Positions 44,584 to 53,338 of a stretch of 64,000 bases of DNA are shown here, one piece after another. The notes under the pieces were generated by a model that was given only the letters and a program-made list of their open reading frames with translations, was not told the DNA's origin and searched no databases. The stretch is taken from assembly GCA_025055765.1 (NCBI GenBank), contig JANWWS010000012.1, positions 62,001 through 126,000 of the forward strand, written 5' to 3'. Both the position numbers and the translations under genes were made by a program. Numbering within the stretch: position 1 is the stretch's first letter; each line of letters opens with the position of its first letter. Source of the DNA: Leptospiraceae bacterium (GTDB lineage: Bacteria; Spirochaetota; Leptospiria; Turneriellales; Turneriellaceae).

Positions 44584-45429
44584 ATGCATGCCCTCTTATT
44601 GCTTTTGTCATTAACTGTGCCTCTTTGGACGCAGTTACCCTCCTACTGGAATGAGGGTTTAGCAGAAATTGCTATCTACAAGTTAGAAAAAGAACGCTAT
44701 GGAGAAATACATCCTGGCGAGCTCATCCTTGTTAGTGTAAGTGAGCCATTTCGCCGTAAGGAACAAGTCAAAGCAGAAAAAGGGAGTCAAATAGATGACC
44801 TCGTTGTACTCAAGGTAATTCAAATCCGTCGTTTCACCACCGGAATTTATGACTACAGTCTAATGAGTTCAACTTTTTACGACGTAACAAACCATCAGTT
44901 AATTAAGGCTAGCTTTTCCGCACAAGATTGGTGTGGACAAGAATACTGGCAAATGAATCTTTGGGGCAAAAACTACCAGTTGGAATGGCACTCCTATTTT
45001 GAGCAATGGTCCGATGGCAAGACAAGATTACCTTTCTCTTTTTCGGAAGATGAGATTTTGGCTCGATTGCGAATTAACCCTGACTTTTTGCCAGTGGGTG
45101 AGCTTGAGCTTATCCCCTCGCTGCAGAGCTTTCGCCTGGAGCGACACGAGACAAAAACCCAAAAAGCTGTCGCTTTGCGTGAAGCCCTGGGAGACAAAAA
45201 AATGAAATATGAAATAAATTATCCTAGCGGCAGGATGATATCTATTATTTATGATGTGGATTTCCCTCACATTATTCGGGAAATTCGAGAAAGGCATAAA
45301 CCCCTAGAAAAAGAAAAGACACTTACTAGCCGTGCTATATTAACGAAAACCGAAAGAATTGCCTATTGGAAGCATAACAGACGCCACGATGAATCTTTAC
45401 GAAAAAGATTAGGCCTAAAACCTCCCTAG
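44584..45429 (+). CDS. Conserved secreted protein (often mis-named Maf-like)
   Basis: A 281-aa protein with a signal peptide (LLLLLSLTVPLWTQ). The stretch YWNEGLAEIAIYKLEKERYG ... FTTGIYDYSLMSSTFYD ... FSAQDWCGQEYWQMN closely recalls a family found mainly in Bacteroidota, whose members carry the label septum formation inhibitor Maf without sharing the Maf nucleotide pyrophosphatase motifs. Periplasmic role unknown. One base separates it from the TauE gene. Confidence 0.65.
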   Translation: MHALLLLLSLTVPLWTQLPSYWNEGLAEIAIYKLEKERYGEIHPGELILVSVSEPFRRKEQVKAEKGSQIDDLVVLKVIQIRRFTTGIYDYSLMSSTFYDVTNHQLIKASFSAQDWCGQEYWQMNLWGKNYQLEWHSYFEQWSDGKTRLPFSFSEDEILARLRINPDFLPVGELELIPSLQSFRLERHETKTQKAVALREALGDKKMKYEINYPSGRMISIIYDVDFPHIIREIRERHKPLEKEKTLTSRAILTKTERIAYWKHNRRHDESLRKRLGLKPP

Positions 45430-45430
45430 T

Positions 45431-46288
45431 ATGTGGCAGGATGTAAGTCCTCTTTACAGATTAGCCGAGTCGATCGAAGTGGGCTCGCTTATCTTAGTTT
45501 TTTTGGGTTTTCTTGTAGGGGCCATTTCGGCCCTTCTGGGAGTTGGTGGGGGGTTTTTCTTTACTCCTTTCTTTAACACCATTTTAGGTCTTCCCGCAGG
45601 CTATGCCGTGGCCACCTCTATGGCTCAAATACCATTTCAGGCAGCTTCTGCTGTTTTCCTTTATGCCAGAAAAAAAGTAATCTTATACAAAGAAGCCCTG
45701 CTTATTTTAGTCTTTTCCTTTATTAGCTCCCAGCTTACTGCCCTAGGGGTTTCAGCTGCCCAGCGTTCCTTTTTAGCCGAGCAACAAATCTATAAAAAAG
45801 TGAGCTACCTTGATTTTGGACTCGTAGTAATCTATTCCTCATTTATTGGGGGTTTAGGCAGCTACAGCATCTATCAGGGATTAAAAAGAGCTAAACCCAT
45901 AATTAAGCCAAGTGAGGGGGAACGTCCCTTCTTGCGAGCGGCCTTACTAGGATTGCTCTATGGCGCACTCTCTTCTTTGCTAGGTATTGGCGGAGGATTT
46001 CTTACGGTACCTTATTTTCTTTATGTCAGGCGTACCACACCCGTGGAGGCGGTGGCGACTTCTCTTTTTATGCTTTTTGTTACGACATCCCTGGCTTTTT
46101 TGAATTACCTCTGGAATGACCAGGTTTATCTATCCCTGGCCTTACTTGTTGCCTTGGGTGGCGTTTTTGGGGGCCAAATAGGCGCCAGACTCTCCTTTCG
46201 AGTAAAACCAAACCACATTAAGCTTGCCTTGGGCAGTCTGCAGCTCCTTGTCATGGCTAGCTACATTTATCTTAAACTTCTTCGCTAA
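45431..46288 (+). CDS. TauE/SafE-family sulfite/organosulfur exporter
   Basis: A 285-aa polytopic inner-membrane protein with the two repeated family motifs FLVGAISALLGVGGGFFFTP and LLYGALSSLLGIGGGFLTVP, which mark the inverted repeats of the transporter. It exports sulfite, sulfoacetate or related anions; the exact substrate is not clear. The stop shares 4 nt (CTAA) with the stop of the convergent murI gene. Confidence 0.9.
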   Translation: MWQDVSPLYRLAESIEVGSLILVFLGFLVGAISALLGVGGGFFFTPFFNTILGLPAGYAVATSMAQIPFQAASAVFLYARKKVILYKEALLILVFSFISSQLTALGVSAAQRSFLAEQQIYKKVSYLDFGLVVIYSSFIGGLGSYSIYQGLKRAKPIIKPSEGERPFLRAALLGLLYGALSSLLGIGGGFLTVPYFLYVRRTTPVEAVATSLFMLFVTTSLAFLNYLWNDQVYLSLALLVALGGVFGGQIGARLSFRVKPNHIKLALGSLQLLVMASYIYLKLLR

Positions 46289-47085
46289 AGCCCTAGAACC
46301 ACCTTCTCCAGCGAGCGGATGGTCTTACCAAAAAAGAGTTTTTCAAGCTCAGCAATGCTTTCTGTAATATCCGAAACATAGAGTCTTATAGTGCCCAGCT
46401 CGTTCTTGTTTGAAATTAGATTTGTTGCCTCTAAAAATTCTCTTAATTCTCGGGCCACTTCTTGAGCAGCATCAATGAGTTTTAATTTTGGGTATATTTC
46501 CCTAATAGCTTTTTTTAAAAGGGGATAATGAGTGCAACCTAGAATAACGTGCTCAAAGCCCTGTTCTACTAGTTCTTGTAAATATTCCTGCAATATTAGC
46601 CGTGTTACTGCATGATCGCTATACCCCTCCTCCACAAGCGGTACTAGTAAGGGACAGGCTTTCTCTATCACATCAAGGTCAGCTTTTTTTTGTTTTAGGC
46701 TTTGTTGGTAAGCCCTACTTTTTACGGTTGAGCGAGTAGCAATTACGGCTGCCTTTTTGATACTAGGGTAGTTCTTTAAAAGAGCCTTTACCCCTGGTTC
46801 GACCACTCCGAGAACCGGTACTGGGCTTTTCTCTTTTAAAGTTTCAAGAGCTTGAGCAGAGGCTGTGTTGCAAGCCACTACCACCGCTTTTACGTTCTTT
46901 TGCAAAAGGAAATCCAAAATTTCCAGAGAATAGCGAATTACCGTTTCCCGTGATTTATTGCCATAGGGCACACGAGCCGTATCTCCAAAATAGATAAGAT
47001 CCTCATGGGGTAGAAGTTCATGAATTGCCGAGAGGACTGTGAGGCCACCCAGTCCGCTATCAAAGACACCGATGGGTTGCTTCAC
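46285..47085 (-). CDS. murI: Glutamate racemase
   Basis: It makes D-glutamate for peptidoglycan. The motifs are [36 protein letters not shown] (first catalytic Cys) and [10 protein letters not shown] (second Cys). 266 aa is standard. It is coupled by 4 nt to the lysC stop. Confidence 0.95.
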   Translation of the reverse strand: MKQPIGVFDSGLGGLTVLSAIHELLPHEDLIYFGDTARVPYGNKSRETVIRYSLEILDFLLQKNVKAVVVACNTASAQALETLKEKSPVPVLGVVEPGVKALLKNYPSIKKAAVIATRSTVKSRAYQQSLKQKKADLDVIEKACPLLVPLVEEGYSDHAVTRLILQEYLQELVEQGFEHVILGCTHYPLLKKAIREIYPKLKLIDAAQEVARELREFLEATNLISNKNELGTIRLYVSDITESIAELEKLFFGKTIRSLEKVVLGL

Positions 47086-48302
47086 AACTCGTGCAAACCA
47101 AAAACATCATGCACCACCTGAAGAGCCTCCCGACCTCTATCCTTGGCTATTACACAGGATATCTTAATCTCACTTGTTGATATCATTTCAATGTTAATCC
47201 CGCGATCGGCTAGAGCTCGAAACATACTAGCTGCCACACCGCTGTGGGATTTCATACCCACCCCCACGGCGGAAACAATGGCGATATTTTCATCAAAGCT
47301 CACCGAGCCCGTTCCCCATTGCTTAAGCAAAAGTTCCAGAATTTCTCTGGCCTGCCGCAGGTCTTTTGCGGGTATGGTAAACGAAATGGTATTTTTGTTG
47401 TCCTTGCCCGTCGACTGCACAATCATATCAACATTTATCTTTTGAGCAGCCAGGGCAGAGAAAATTTCCGCCGCAATTCCCGGCCGGTCAGGGATATCAG
47501 TTAAAGAAACCCTGGCCTCATCTGTCTTTAAGGTAACCCCAGAGACAAGTAATTTCTCCATCATCTGCTCCTCTGGAACCACGAGAGTTCCCTTGTTAAA
47601 ATTAAAACTTGAGCGAACATGCAAGATAACTCCATATTTCTTAGCAAATTCAACCGAACGAGAATGAAGGACGCCTGCCCCTAAGGAAGCAAGCTCAAGC
47701 ATTTCATCGTAGCTAATTACCTCATGCTTGCGTGCTCCTTTTACCTTGTTGGGATCTGCCGTATAGACACCATCTACGTCTGTGTATATTTCACACTCTT
47801 TTGCTTGAAGGGCTGCTGCTAAAGCCACGGCTGTGGTATCTGATCCCCCTCGCCCCAAAGTAGTAATGTTTTCCTCCGCATCCACACCCTGAAAACCTGC
47901 CACTATACATACTTTATTTTGCTCTAAATTTTGTAAAAGCCGCTCGGTTTCAATTTTTTCAATACGTGCATTCGTAAAGGTACTGTCGGTGCGGATTCGA
48001 ATCTGTAACGCGTTAAAACTCACTGCGTTTACCCCAATTTCGTGCAATGCCATAGCCAGAAGCGCCACCGATACCTGCTCTCCTGTGGCAAGCAACATGT
48101 CCATCTCCCTTTTCGGGGGATTTTCACTAATCTGGGAGGCCAGGGCAATAAGCTCATCGGTGGTATGCCCCATTGCCGAAACAACCACGACTAACTTGTA
48201 GCCATTTTCATAATAGCTCTTAATACGTTCAGCTACTCTCTTAATGCGCTCCGCATCCCCCACCGAGGTTCCTCCATATTTTTGCACAAGGAGGTTTTCC
48301 AT
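47082..48302 (-). CDS. lysC: Aspartate kinase
   Basis: The first enzyme of the aspartate pathway (Lys/Thr/Met, diaminopimelate). [43 protein letters not shown] and [12 protein letters not shown] are kinase-domain signatures, and two ACT-type domains fill residues about 265-406 ([37 protein letters not shown]), implying feedback control by lysine or threonine. A TTGACA -35-like element sits 32 nt upstream of the start on the minus strand, without a clear -10. Confidence 0.95.
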   Translation of the reverse strand: MENLLVQKYGGTSVGDAERIKRVAERIKSYYENGYKLVVVVSAMGHTTDELIALASQISENPPKREMDMLLATGEQVSVALLAMALHEIGVNAVSFNALQIRIRTDSTFTNARIEKIETERLLQNLEQNKVCIVAGFQGVDAEENITTLGRGGSDTTAVALAAALQAKECEIYTDVDGVYTADPNKVKGARKHEVISYDEMLELASLGAGVLHSRSVEFAKKYGVILHVRSSFNFNKGTLVVPEEQMMEKLLVSGVTLKTDEARVSLTDIPDRPGIAAEIFSALAAQKINVDMIVQSTGKDNKNTISFTIPAKDLRQAREILELLLKQWGTGSVSFDENIAIVSAVGVGMKSHSGVAASMFRALADRGINIEMISTSEIKISCVIAKDRGREALQVVHDVFGLHEL

Positions 48303-48387
48303 ATTTAGCTAAAAAAGAGACAAAAGACGTAGTGTCAAGTTTACCAAAATGTTAACCAAGCCGTGCTATGAAAACTCATGCTTTCTC

Positions 48388-48468
48388 ATGTTGAAAAAAG
48401 CTTTATACACCCTTTTTCTGCTTGTCCAGTGCAGCACACCTGAGCAAGTGGGTTTGTGCTTTCTGTAA
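48388..48468 (+). CDS. Possible 26-aa lipoprotein micro-ORF
   Basis: ATG at 48388 opens a 26-codon frame with a basic N-terminus, hydrophobic core and cysteine (LKKALYTLFLLVQCS), followed by a 12-residue polar tail and a stop at 48466-48468 inside the STAS gene. This looks like a tiny lipoprotein or a truncated remnant. There is no Shine-Dalgarno sequence, and its overlap with the STAS start makes it doubtful. Confidence 0.2.
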   Translation: MLKKALYTLFLLVQCSTPEQVGLCFL

Positions 48469-48761
48469 AATACGAAGATGGGAATGCTATAGCTCAAATA
48501 AAAGAAAGCCGCTTAGACATCTTCCTTTCGCAGGATCTATCCGACCAGTTGCTTTTTCATCTTGAAAAAAGTAAAGACCGTTTAATCTTAGACACATCCG
48601 AAGTACAGTTTATAGATTCAGCTATAGTGGGGGTTTTCATTCGCGTCCATGAAACAGCAAAGAAAAGTCAAAAGAAGCTTGTCTTTATTAACACAAGTAG
48701 TTTTTGTCAAAAGCTTTTTCAGGGCTCGGGGCTTAAGGAAATTTTTTTTGTAGAAAGTTAA
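48456..48761 (+). CDS. STAS-domain anti-anti-sigma-type protein
   Basis: A 101-aa single STAS domain: SDQLLFHLEKSKDRLILDTS, then EVQFIDSAIVGVFIRVHETA with the phospho-acceptor serine in FIDSA, and KLFQGSGLKEIFF at the end. Such proteins switch RsbW-type kinases off their sigma target after dephosphorylation by SpoIIE phosphatases; both partner types occur in this window. The start is a GTG with a poor ribosome site. Its 3' end overlaps the convergent EAL gene by 29 nt. Confidence 0.85.
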   Translation: MLSVKYEDGNAIAQIKESRLDIFLSQDLSDQLLFHLEKSKDRLILDTSEVQFIDSAIVGVFIRVHETAKKSQKKLVFINTSSFCQKLFQGSGLKEIFFVES

Positions 48762-50466
48762 TCTTGTCAATTTTAGGCTCAAGCAAGGGTTCGCTAATAA
48801 AATATCCTTGGGAGTACTCAATACCACATTTTCTTATAAATTCGAAATCAGCTTCATTGGAGACAAATTCGGCTATCACCTCGGCCCCTACACTTCGAGA
48901 AATTTGCTGAATCACCGTAACTATTTTTTGCAAATCGGGATCTCGGTGAACACCCGAAATAAAGCGCCCATCTATTTTAATATAATTGGGTTTTAGTTCC
49001 GTAATACGGCTGAAATTAGATGCGGAAACCCCAAAGTCATCAATGGCAATGCGAAATCCATATCGACGAAGTTCCACCAACTGTTCATTAATGAGCTGAT
49101 TTAAGGATGGTTCAATTTCTTCTAGAATTTCCAAAGTAATCCGAGAAGGGTGAATGTCAAGCTCCTCTATCTTGCGTTTGAGATAATCTACCAGAAAAAG
49201 CCCGCGAAAGTCTTGGCTTGTCACATTAATGGAAATATGGAATTCGTTTCCTTGCAAATATGGCAGCGATTTTTCCACAATAGCACCAGTTAGAAGCGGT
49301 AAGAGCCCCGCCAATCTCGCAGCTTCTAAAAACTGAGCAGGATATATGACTCCACTTGCTTCATCCCGCATACGGATGAGGCTTTCAAACTTGTGAATCT
49401 TGCCGGTACGGTTGTCAAGGATAGGCTGAAAAACAGGGAAAAATCCATCTTTTTCAAAGGCTGTTTTTATCTTGGTAATCCAAAATAAGTTCTCCTGTTG
49501 CCTACTTTCCACAGGCAAATTGTGTCGATATACTTCAATATTTCCTACACCACGACTACGTGCCTCAAGTAGAGCCAAATTTGCCTGCCGCAAAAGATCA
49601 TAACCTTTTCCCCTAGCAATACCAATGGAGCAACTTACCTTTACAGCAAGCCCACGTACCTCCACATTGAGACGGGGTAAGAGTTGGTGTATTTGCCGCG
49701 CAAGTTCCCATTCCTGATTTTTTTCAGGATTATCCAGAAGTATAGCAAATTCATCTGCCTGTAAGCGAAAACCTAAGGCATTGGCAGGCAATTTTGCCTC
49801 AAGAAACTCAGCTACGGCCCTCAATACGGCATCGCCAAAATCATAGCCATAACCGAGATTTAGTTGCGAAAAGTTATCTAAGTTTATGAGAATTAATGCC
49901 AGCTCATTTTGGCGACCTAGAATTTCAAAAAGCTTTGTACGATTAAAAAGCCCTGTTAGTTGATCAACAGAAAGCTGCAAATTAAGCCAATGCTGTCTAA
50001 AACTTGCCTCTTGTGCCTTGGATTTTTTTTGCTCCGTTTCTACAAACTTTTTCCAGGCTAATAAATTTTGCAAAGATTTTCGCAACACCATTTGAAAATG
50101 GTTCATACTTACGGGATATGGTACAAAGCCACGGATGCCTGAGTTTAGGCACTTTACTAAGAATTGGGGATCCATTTCTTTTGAGATTACTAAGATTTGA
50201 GAGGAGGGATGCATGCGTTGAATATTGTGAACCTCTTCGATAACCCAATAGCTATCCCCTTGCTCAATACCCAAAAGAATCAAGGAGTTTGGCTTTGTTA
50301 TCATGAGCTCATGTAAGACATCTATTCCTGGCAAAATTTCGACTCGCTCAAAGAGAGACCGCAAATAGTTCTCTAGCGTTGAGTCAAATAGGGACGGTGG
50401 ACCTAGGTAATAGAAAGGGACCTTCCCAGCCAATTCAGCCTGCTCTATGGTAAGTCCAGCCGGCAC
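48733..50466 (-). CDS. c-di-GMP phosphodiesterase: pseudo-receiver, degenerate GGDEF, EAL
   Basis: A 577-aa protein. Residues about 15-140 look like a response-regulator fold without a clear phospho-aspartate (NSLILLGIEQG). About 165-320 is a GGDEF domain whose catalytic motif is LQADEF instead of GGDEF, so it is unlikely to make c-di-GMP. About 335-565 is an EAL domain that keeps key residues: ESLIR (Glu), INVTSQDF, DDFGVS, YIKIDG and YSQGYF. The net activity is probably c-di-GMP hydrolysis. GTG start without a good ribosome site. A PilZ protein is encoded at 29638. Confidence 0.88.
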   Translation of the reverse strand: MPAGLTIEQAELAGKVPFYYLGPPSLFDSTLENYLRSLFERVEILPGIDVLHELMITKPNSLILLGIEQGDSYWVIEEVHNIQRMHPSSQILVISKEMDPQFLVKCLNSGIRGFVPYPVSMNHFQMVLRKSLQNLLAWKKFVETEQKKSKAQEASFRQHWLNLQLSVDQLTGLFNRTKLFEILGRQNELALILINLDNFSQLNLGYGYDFGDAVLRAVAEFLEAKLPANALGFRLQADEFAILLDNPEKNQEWELARQIHQLLPRLNVEVRGLAVKVSCSIGIARGKGYDLLRQANLALLEARSRGVGNIEVYRHNLPVESRQQENLFWITKIKTAFEKDGFFPVFQPILDNRTGKIHKFESLIRMRDEASGVIYPAQFLEAARLAGLLPLLTGAIVEKSLPYLQGNEFHISINVTSQDFRGLFLVDYLKRKIEELDIHPSRITLEILEEIEPSLNQLINEQLVELRRYGFRIAIDDFGVSASNFSRITELKPNYIKIDGRFISGVHRDPDLQKIVTVIQQISRSVGAEVIAEFVSNEADFEFIRKCGIEYSQGYFISEPLLEPKIDKINFLQKKFP

Positions 50467-50532
50467 AGTGAATTGTAAAAAACTTAAAGCCCCATGTCAA
50501 TTACAAGAATGTTTCTAATCACCTATTGTTGC

Positions 50533-50554
50533 TATTGATAATGCATTATCAATA
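50533..50554. promoter_or_regulatory. Perfect 22-bp palindrome, Fur/Zur-type operator candidate
   Basis: The core ATTGATAATGCATTATCAAT plus one matching base pair on each side is a perfect 22-bp palindrome. The half-site TGATAAT is that of Fur-family boxes (TGATAAT-n-ATTATCA), with a 2-nt instead of 1-nt centre. It overlaps a plausible promoter and precedes the metal-uptake operon by 68 nt. A further overlapping TCAAT-aatg-ATTGA dyad (50549-50562) could accept a second dimer. Confidence 0.7.
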
Positions 50555-50560
50555 ATGATT

Positions 50561-50574
50561 GACGCCACAGCGTC
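50561..50574. repeat. GACGC dyad in metal-operon leader
   Basis: GACGC-CACA-GCGTC is a perfect 5-bp inverted repeat directly behind the 22-bp palindrome. As RNA it could form a small hairpin at the start of the leader; it might also be part of the operator. Significance uncertain. Confidence 0.35.
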
Positions 50575-50621
50575 TGACAAAATAATTACCAAGAACTTAG
50601 AGGATAATGGGAGGATATATT

Positions 50622-51182
50622 ATGAAGAAGAGCTTATTCCCCCTTTTGTACTTCGTTGTTATTAGCTGCAAGCATGAACATGAGGAAGAAAAATACAGCT
50701 GCCAAATTGACGGTACTAGCCTGCACATAGCTGCGGACTTCCAGAAAGCTCCCTGCGATAATCTACCACCTGAAGGTATAAAAATCAAGATCACAGGTCT
50801 TACTGTGCCTCCGGGGCAAGATTTGCGGCTGCGCTTTTATACTAACCCCAATGTGCCCTCCACGAATCTCAACGACGCAGGTGGCCTTGAACTAAAGTTT
50901 ACCGACAGCCAGGTTGGGGCAGACTTTGCCCAAGGTGAGCCTGCCACATCCAATGCCCATACGGGTGCCAACTCTTTTTGCATAGAAATCCATGATATAA
51001 CAAAGGAAAAGCATACCCAAATTTTCTCGGGAGATGAATGCCAAGGCAATTTAACGCTTAACCATAGTGAGAGCACAGCTCCTACTCCAGCGACTCGTGC
51101 GGTGTCGTACCGGCGCCCAGATAGCGGAGTCATCGTAGGCCAAATTAAAATAGAAAAAGAAAAACATGGCCACGAGCACTAA
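50622..51182 (+). CDS. His-rich putative metal-binding lipoprotein
   Basis: I use the ATG at 50622, with GGGAGGA about 8 bases upstream; an earlier ATG adds five residues. The 186-aa protein has a signal ending LYFVVISC (lipidated Cys16), immediately followed by KHEHEEEKYSC, and it ends in KHGHEH. These His/Glu clusters at both ends suggest divalent-metal binding. The core (CQIDGTSLHIAADFQKAPC; ELKFTDSQVGADFAQGE) is beta-rich, with paired cysteines. Family not recognised. First gene of the operon with an OM barrel and ZnuA/C/B homologues; likely a metal trap or relay at the OM or periplasm. Confidence 0.75.
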   Translation: MKKSLFPLLYFVVISCKHEHEEEKYSCQIDGTSLHIAADFQKAPCDNLPPEGIKIKITGLTVPPGQDLRLRFYTNPNVPSTNLNDAGGLELKFTDSQVGADFAQGEPATSNAHTGANSFCIEIHDITKEKHTQIFSGDECQGNLTLNHSESTAPTPATRAVSYRRPDSGVIVGQIKIEKEKHGHEH

Positions 51183-51191
51183 TGTGGGGCC

Positions 51192-52412
51192 ATGAGAAAA
51201 ACCCTAATTTGGCTTTTTCTATTCAGTTCGGCATCCCTAATAGCTCAAACAGAGCTTGATGAAATAGAAAAAGAATTACGAGAAGCAGAAAAAAGAGGGG
51301 AGGAGCAAAAGAGTGCTATGGGCTCAACCCCCCGTCTTGTGCCGGTTCGCCAGAGAACCGGCTTTATTGTAGACCGTGCCTCAATCCCCGATATTTTCAC
51401 TGTGGCAGACATAGTACACGAACAAGATGCCTATGGCATTAGGCGGGAGACAAAAAATAACATTGATGTTCGAGAAGTCGAGTTTGGCTTTAGCGGCTTT
51501 GTTGACTGGCTTGCTCACGGCAATGCTCTTTTCGCCTTGCACAGAGATGATCACCAAGACCTCCAAGGGCGCTACATTTTTGACATTCACGAGCTTTTCT
51601 TGGATTTCTACAATTTACCATACAATTTGCGTGCTCGCGTGGGCAAAATGTTTCTCGACGCAGGTAGACTAAATTCCATCCATCGCCATGATTGGTTCTT
51701 CACGAATGCTCCCCTCATCCATAAAGCTGTGATGAATGACCTCTTTGTCGGAGAAGGAGCTGCGGATACGGGTATAGAAATAGCCTACCTCATGCCATGG
51801 GATTTTTTTCAAGAGTTAAAAATAGGCATTTTTCGTGGCCGTATCTTTGGCCATGGACACACCGACGGGATAGAAAAAGCAGCACCACTTTGGCTCGGTC
51901 GGCTCAAACAGTTTTTTCCCCTCGTGGGCAATTTAGGCACAGAATTTGGGTTTACTTACCTACGTTATCAGCCCACCATCTCTCCTCACGATGTCGATTA
52001 TACCTATGGCAGCGATATAACCTTTCGTTGGTTTCATTCTCGTATTTACCGCTTTATTTTCACAACGGAATTTTGGTATAAGGAACTCTATCGCGCGCCT
52101 ACCCCCATAATGGCTGGCTATCGAGATAGCTTATGGGGATTTTACACTTTCTTTGACTTTATCTTTATGCAAAACTATGGGGTGGGCTATCGTTTTGACT
52201 ACTACGAAGATTACTACCAAGTTTATGCACAAAGACGTCATTATTTGGGAAACACCTTTTGGTTTACCTACCGACCTTCTGAGTTTGCCTATTACAGACT
52301 TACTCTAGAAGCCAGGCATTATCACGGCTATGACGGCATTTATGGCATAAATTACCTTGTCTTTTTGCAAGGTACCTATATCTTGGGATTTCATTTGCCC
52401 CATCGTTACTAG
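51192..52412 (+). CDS. Outer-membrane barrel, metal-uptake-associated (candidate zinc porin)
   Basis: A 406-aa protein: signal peptide (LIWLFLFSSASLIAQ), a short coiled coil (ELDEIEKELREAEKRGEEQ) as in some trimeric or LbtU-like porins, then about 320 residues of aromatic beta-strands ending in a C-terminal tyrosine. Strands and loops are rich in His and Asp (LHRDDHQDLQGRYIFDIHEL; GRIFGHGHTDG). It lacks a plug domain, so it is not a TonB receptor. Located between the His-rich lipoprotein and the ZnuA-type gene, it is a candidate passage for the metal; this is inference from position. Confidence 0.75.
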   Translation: MRKTLIWLFLFSSASLIAQTELDEIEKELREAEKRGEEQKSAMGSTPRLVPVRQRTGFIVDRASIPDIFTVADIVHEQDAYGIRRETKNNIDVREVEFGFSGFVDWLAHGNALFALHRDDHQDLQGRYIFDIHELFLDFYNLPYNLRARVGKMFLDAGRLNSIHRHDWFFTNAPLIHKAVMNDLFVGEGAADTGIEIAYLMPWDFFQELKIGIFRGRIFGHGHTDGIEKAAPLWLGRLKQFFPLVGNLGTEFGFTYLRYQPTISPHDVDYTYGSDITFRWFHSRIYRFIFTTEFWYKELYRAPTPIMAGYRDSLWGFYTFFDFIFMQNYGVGYRFDYYEDYYQVYAQRRHYLGNTFWFTYRPSEFAYYRLTLEARHYHGYDGIYGINYLVFLQGTYILGFHLPHRY

Positions 52413-52420
52413 GAGGTGTA

Positions 52421-53338
52421 ATGAAAAAAGCAAGCGTTTGTTTCTGTTTTCTCTATTTTTTTCTATTATGCCCCCTTTTTAGTCGGCTTTATGTAGTAAC
52501 GACCACCACCGATCTTGCCTCCATTGCCAAGGAAGTGGGTCGAGATCTCGTAGAGGTAGAATCTCTCACTTTTGGCAACACGGATCTCCACTTTGTACCA
52601 GCCCAGCCTAACTTTATTGTAAAAGTAAACAAAGCTGATGTCTTTATCGAGGTTGGCCTTGAGCTCGAATCCTCTTGGACGTCTCTTGTACTAAACCAAG
52701 CACGAAACAACAAAGTTATGGTAGGACAAATAGGCTACTGCGTAGCCTGGCAAGGGGTTAATGTTCTCTTGCCCCCTCAACAAGAAATCAACCGTTCTAT
52801 GGGAGATCTCCATCCGCAGGGAAATCCCCACTATTGGCCTGACCCTGTAAATGGAATCATTATCTCCCGCAATATACGCGATACTTACATACGTGTAGAC
52901 CCCAAAAACGAGAAAAAATACCAACAATACCAAGAAGAATTTGAAAAAAAAGTAAAAGAAGTCCTCTTTGAAAATTTAAAACTCCTCAAACCTTTTGCCG
53001 GAACGAGGGTGGTAGGGTACCACCAGGAATTTGACTATCTCATTAATCGGTACAAGATGGTGGTTGTCGACAACATCGAAGAAAAACCTGGGGTTTTGCC
53101 AGGGCCGGCAAGACTTAAAGCCATGAAAGATATTATTCTACGCAATGGCGTCAAGCTAATTCTTGTCTCCCCTTGGACAAATATTGCCCTTGCCCGCAAA
53201 GTCTCACAAGACAGCGGAGTTCCTCTCCTAATTTTACCCATCCAAACCAAAAGCGCCGAAAATACCGAAACCTATCTCGATATGCTACGCACGACAGCAC
53301 AAATGCTCTATGAAGCCCTTAGCAAGAAAGAAAAATAA
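52421..53338 (+). CDS. Zinc/manganese ABC transporter binding protein (ZnuA/TroA-like)
   Basis: A 305-aa cluster A-I binding protein. After the signal segment it has TTTDLASIAKEVG, the ligand histidines H57 (DLHFVP), H137 (GNPHYWPDP) and H201 (GYHQEFDYL), and a C-terminal acidic region for the fourth ligand. It lacks the long His-rich loop of E. coli ZnuA; the His-rich lipoprotein upstream may take that role. A good ribosome site (AGGAGG) precedes the ATG. The ATPase start lies within its 3' end. Confidence 0.9.
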   Translation: MKKASVCFCFLYFFLLCPLFSRLYVVTTTTDLASIAKEVGRDLVEVESLTFGNTDLHFVPAQPNFIVKVNKADVFIEVGLELESSWTSLVLNQARNNKVMVGQIGYCVAWQGVNVLLPPQQEINRSMGDLHPQGNPHYWPDPVNGIIISRNIRDTYIRVDPKNEKKYQQYQEEFEKKVKEVLFENLKLLKPFAGTRVVGYHQEFDYLINRYKMVVVDNIEEKPGVLPGPARLKAMKDIILRNGVKLILVSPWTNIALARKVSQDSGVPLLILPIQTKSAENTETYLDMLRTTAQMLYEALSKKEK

